Translations under genes and position numbers: made by a program | The notes under the pieces: model-generated | What the model was told of the DNA's origin: nothing | Seen by the model: only the letters and a program-made list of their open reading frames with translations | The model's database searches: none | In this document: in pieces, positions 5,487-7,827 of the stretch | How the letters are laid out: each line of letters opens with the position of its first letter | Numbering within the stretch: the first letter of the stretch is position 1 | From: Anaerolineales bacterium UBA7227 | GTDB taxonomy: Bacteria; Chloroflexota; Anaerolineae; Anaerolineales; Villigracilaceae | Direction of reading: 5' to 3' | Assembly: GCA_002473085.1 (NCBI GenBank) | Contig: DKTP01000104.1 | Location: 2,653-10,479 of the forward strand | DNA length: 7,827 bases

Positions 5487-7778
5487 ATGTCAAAATACAT
5501 TGCCACCCGCGCCATCCGCGGCGCAAACGCGCTGGTTGCCGAAGCCGAGGCGATGCTCGATCAAGCCCTCGCCGAAAAAGGCCCCTCCGCCCCGATCTCC
5601 TTCCCCAACACCGCCTACTACCTCCCCACCATCCTCGGGATGACCGGGAAACCCATCGAGAAGATCGGCGATCTCAAACCGACTTTGGAATACGCCCGCG
5701 GCCTGCTTCATCCCGCTCCGGCAAAAAAACGCTGGACGCCCTACCTCGGCGAGACGCTCGACTCGGGCATGGCGACGCTGCTCGCCGCCGAGGCCATCGA
5801 GGCGATCCGTTTCGTCTACAGACTTCAGCCGGAACCAATGCCCGGATTCCGCCTCGCCGGCGGGACTTCGTTCACCAGCCCCGACAACGGCGCGGGCGAC
5901 GGCGCGTCCCTCGACGGACACCTCAACGGTCCCATTGACGACATCCAACTCCGCTCGTGGGGCATCCAGCTCGTAGACGGGCGCATGCCCGGCTTCGCGG
6001 CCATCGTCGGCTGCGCGAAATCCAACGAGGTGGCGGTCAAGATCGTGCGCGAACTCCAACGCCGCAACATCCTGACCTTCCTTTCGGGCAACGTCAACGG
6101 ACGAAGCGTCATCCATCAATTGCTGGAAGAGGGCGTGGAGCTTGGCTACGACACCTACACCGTCCCCTTTGGGACAGACACCATCTCCGCCGTCTACGCG
6201 CTGGGATTCGCCACCCGCTCCGCCCTGACCTTCGGCGGGCTCAAGCCGGGGCAGTCGCGCGAGATCCTGCTTTACAACAAGGAGCGCGTCTTCGCCTTTG
6301 TGCTTGCCCTCGGCGAAGTGGACGACCTGAAGTACGCGGCCGCGGCGGGGGCGATCAACTTCGGCTTCCCCGTCATCGCCGACACGGTCATTCCCCAAAT
6401 CCTTCCGACCGGCGTCACCACCTACGAACACGTTGTCTCGATGCCGTTCAATCAAATTGAAGGCAAAGACGATCTGGAAAAGGCCGAGCGCCTCGTCCAG
6501 AAATGTATCGAGGTGCGCGGCGTCAAAGTCAAAGTCTCGAACGTGGATGTCCCCGTCCCATATGGCTCAGCCTTCGAAGGCGAAGTTGTCCGCAAGGCTG
6601 ACCTGCGCGTCGAGTTCGGCGGCAAGTACAGCCGCGCCTTTGAGTTCCTCTCGATGGCGAAGCTGGACGAGGTCACCGACGGCAAGATCGAAGTTGTCGG
6701 CCCCGATTTCTCGTCCGTCCCCGCGCAAGGCGCAATGGACATGGGCATCATCATCAAGGTGGCGGGACGCCAGATGCAGCAGGATTTCGAGCCGGTGCTG
6801 GAGCGGCAGGTCCACTACTTCGTCAACGGCGCGAGCGGAATCCAGCACATCGGCCAGCGCGACATCGCCTGGATCCGCATCTCGAACATGGCTGCGGACA
6901 AGGGCTTCAACCTCGAACACTTCGGCAAGATCCTGCACGCCCGCTTCCACGAGGACTTCGGCGCCATCGTGGACAAGGTGCAGGTGTCCATCGTCACCGA
7001 CCCGGCGCGCCACGCCGAGTGGCTGGACAAGGCCCGCGCCGCCTACGACTTCCGCAACAAACGCCTCGCCGACCTGACCGACGACAAGGTGGATGAGTTC
7101 TACTCCTGCACACTCTGTCAGTCGTTCGCGCCGAACCATGTGTGCGTGGTCTCGCCCGAACGTCTCGGCTTGTGCGGCGCGTATAACTGGCTGGACTGCA
7201 AGGCCTCGTTCAGCATCAACCCGACAGGCCCCAACCAGCCCATCAAACTGAGCAGATTGCTCGACGAGCGCAAGGGATACTGGCAGGGGACGAACGATTA
7301 CGCCAAGGTCGGTTCGCACGGCGTAGTGCAGGAAGTAGCGATGTACTCCATCATGGAGAACCCGATGACGGCCTGCGGCTGCTTCGAGTGCATCGTGATG
7401 CTCATCCCCGAAGCCAACGGCGTGATGGTGGTCTCGCGTGAAGATACCTCCATGACCCCCGCAGGCATGACCTTCTCCACGCTGGCGGGCATCGCAGGCG
7501 GCGGGATGCAGACTCCGGGCGTGATGGGCGTGGGCAAGTTCTACCTCATCAGCCCCAAGTTCATCTCCGCGGATGGAGGCTTTAAACGCGTCGTGTGGAT
7601 GTCCTCCGTGCTGAAGGAGTCCATGGCGGACGAGTTTAGGGCTGCCTGCGAACGCGAAGGCGATCCAGATTTCATGTCCCGCATCGCAGACGCGTCCGTC
7701 GCGACCACCGTGGATGAACTGCTCGCCTACCTTGAGGCGCACAACCATCCCGCCATGGCGATGGAGCCGATGTTTTAG
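5487..7778 (+). CDS. acsB: Acetyl-CoA synthase catalytic subunit (CODH/ACS beta), bacterial type
   Basis: A 763-residue enzyme that joins CO, a corrinoid-borne methyl group and CoA into acetyl-CoA at the Ni-Ni-Fe4S4 A-cluster. The A-cluster ligands are clear: C541, C544, C553 and C563 for the [4Fe-4S] cubane (pattern C-x2-C-x8-C-x9-C) and the C630-G631-C632 motif that holds the distal nickel. All six positions are shifted by 35 from the Moorella enzyme (C506, C509, C518, C528, C595-G-C597, from memory). F547 corresponds to the active-site phenylalanine F512. The N-terminal region (about 1-310, including AFPNTAYYLP-like and VDGRMPGFAAIVGCAKSNE segments) is the CODH-contacting domain that archaeal CdhC lacks. 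The C-terminus is complete (HPAMAMEPMF). Residues about 113-150 are Gly/Asp/Pro-rich and look longer than in Moorella, possibly a lineage insertion. It follows acsA by 71 bp on the same strand; acsC/D/E would be expected further downstream. Confidence 0.97.
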   Translation: MSKYIATRAIRGANALVAEAEAMLDQALAEKGPSAPISFPNTAYYLPTILGMTGKPIEKIGDLKPTLEYARGLLHPAPAKKRWTPYLGETLDSGMATLLAAEAIEAIRFVYRLQPEPMPGFRLAGGTSFTSPDNGAGDGASLDGHLNGPIDDIQLRSWGIQLVDGRMPGFAAIVGCAKSNEVAVKIVRELQRRNILTFLSGNVNGRSVIHQLLEEGVELGYDTYTVPFGTDTISAVYALGFATRSALTFGGLKPGQSREILLYNKERVFAFVLALGEVDDLKYAAAAGAINFGFPVIADTVIPQILPTGVTTYEHVVSMPFNQIEGKDDLEKAERLVQKCIEVRGVKVKVSNVDVPVPYGSAFEGEVVRKADLRVEFGGKYSRAFEFLSMAKLDEVTDGKIEVVGPDFSSVPAQGAMDMGIIIKVAGRQMQQDFEPVLERQVHYFVNGASGIQHIGQRDIAWIRISNMAADKGFNLEHFGKILHARFHEDFGAIVDKVQVSIVTDPARHAEWLDKARAAYDFRNKRLADLTDDKVDEFYSCTLCQSFAPNHVCVVSPERLGLCGAYNWLDCKASFSINPTGPNQPIKLSRLLDERKGYWQGTNDYAKVGSHGVVQEVAMYSIMENPMTACGCFECIVMLIPEANGVMVVSREDTSMTPAGMTFSTLAGIAGGGMQTPGVMGVGKFYLISPKFISADGGFKRVVWMSSVLKESMADEFRAACEREGDPDFMSRIADASVATTVDELLAYLEAHNHPAMAMEPMF

Positions 7779-7780
7779 TT

Positions 7781-7820
7781 AGTTGGCTAGTTCGCTAGTC
7801 GGCTAGTTTCCTAGTTCGGC
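7781..7820. repeat. Imperfect 8-bp tandem repeat, five copies, just after acsB
   Basis: Five consecutive 8-mers begin 2 bp after the acsB stop: AGTTGGCT, AGTTCGCT, AGTCGGCT, AGTTTCCT, AGTTCGGC. The consensus is roughly AGTTSGCT, each unit joined through CTAG. The array may continue to the right, since the window ends 7 bp later. It has no terminator-like stem. Unit length and drift suggest slippage-generated low-complexity sequence or the edge of an intergenic repeat family. Confidence 0.7.
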
Positions 7821-7827
7821 GGGGATT

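Noticed and set aside
5490..7748. Two long minus-strand frames (321 and 393 codons) over acsB
   Set aside because: Both are shadows of acsB with biased composition and no domain; the sense frame has intact A-cluster ligands.

Overview
The window reads as a stretch of GC-rich bacterial chromosome. The most likely source is an anaerobe of the Chloroflexota (Anaerolineae-like). That is an inference from three things: a bacterial-type CODH/ACS gene pair, a secreted CAP-LysM protein with Thr/Pro-rich 'TPTATP' linkers and a C-terminal membrane anchor, and low-complexity intergenic repeats. No rRNA or other phylogenetic marker is present, so the placement is moderate at best. No tRNA, rRNA, CRISPR array, transposase or phage gene was seen.

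Left part (1-2775), all on the minus strand. It holds the N-terminal 119 codons of a homoserine dehydrogenase, cut by the window edge. Next, in reverse order of transcription, come a 76-residue stand-alone Lrp/AsnC ligand-binding (RAM) domain protein and a FocA-type formate/nitrite channel. These two are only 35 bp apart and probably form an operon. Upstream of them lies a surface protein with a signal peptide, a CAP domain, a LysM domain and a C-terminal transmembrane segment. It has a TATAAT box placed exactly for a leaderless mRNA.

Middle (2776-3015). This is a divergent intergenic region with several short palindromes. It presumably carries control signals for the CAP-LysM gene on one side and the CODH/ACS cluster on the other.

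Right part (3016-7778), all on the plus strand. A 129-residue protein with an HMA-like fold but no CxxC metal motif is followed after 9 bp by the Ni,Fe carbon monoxide dehydrogenase catalytic subunit (acsA/cooS). A 71-bp gap with a strong imperfect hairpin follows, then the acetyl-CoA synthase catalytic subunit (acsB). Together AcsA and AcsB would reduce CO2 to CO and condense it with a methyl group and CoA to make acetyl-CoA, or run in reverse. This is the carbonyl-branch core of the Wood-Ljungdahl pathway. All metal-cluster ligands that can be placed by family motif are intact in both enzymes. The corrinoid protein (acsC/acsD), methyltransferase (acsE) and maturation (cooC) genes are not in the window.

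A formate channel next to CODH/ACS is functionally sensible because formate is the entry compound of the methyl branch, but the two sets are on opposite strands. The main enzymes belong to well-known families. The least explained items are the HMA-like protein ahead of acsA, the hairpin between acsA and acsB, the 8-bp tandem repeat just after acsB, and the lone RAM-domain protein paired with the FNT channel.
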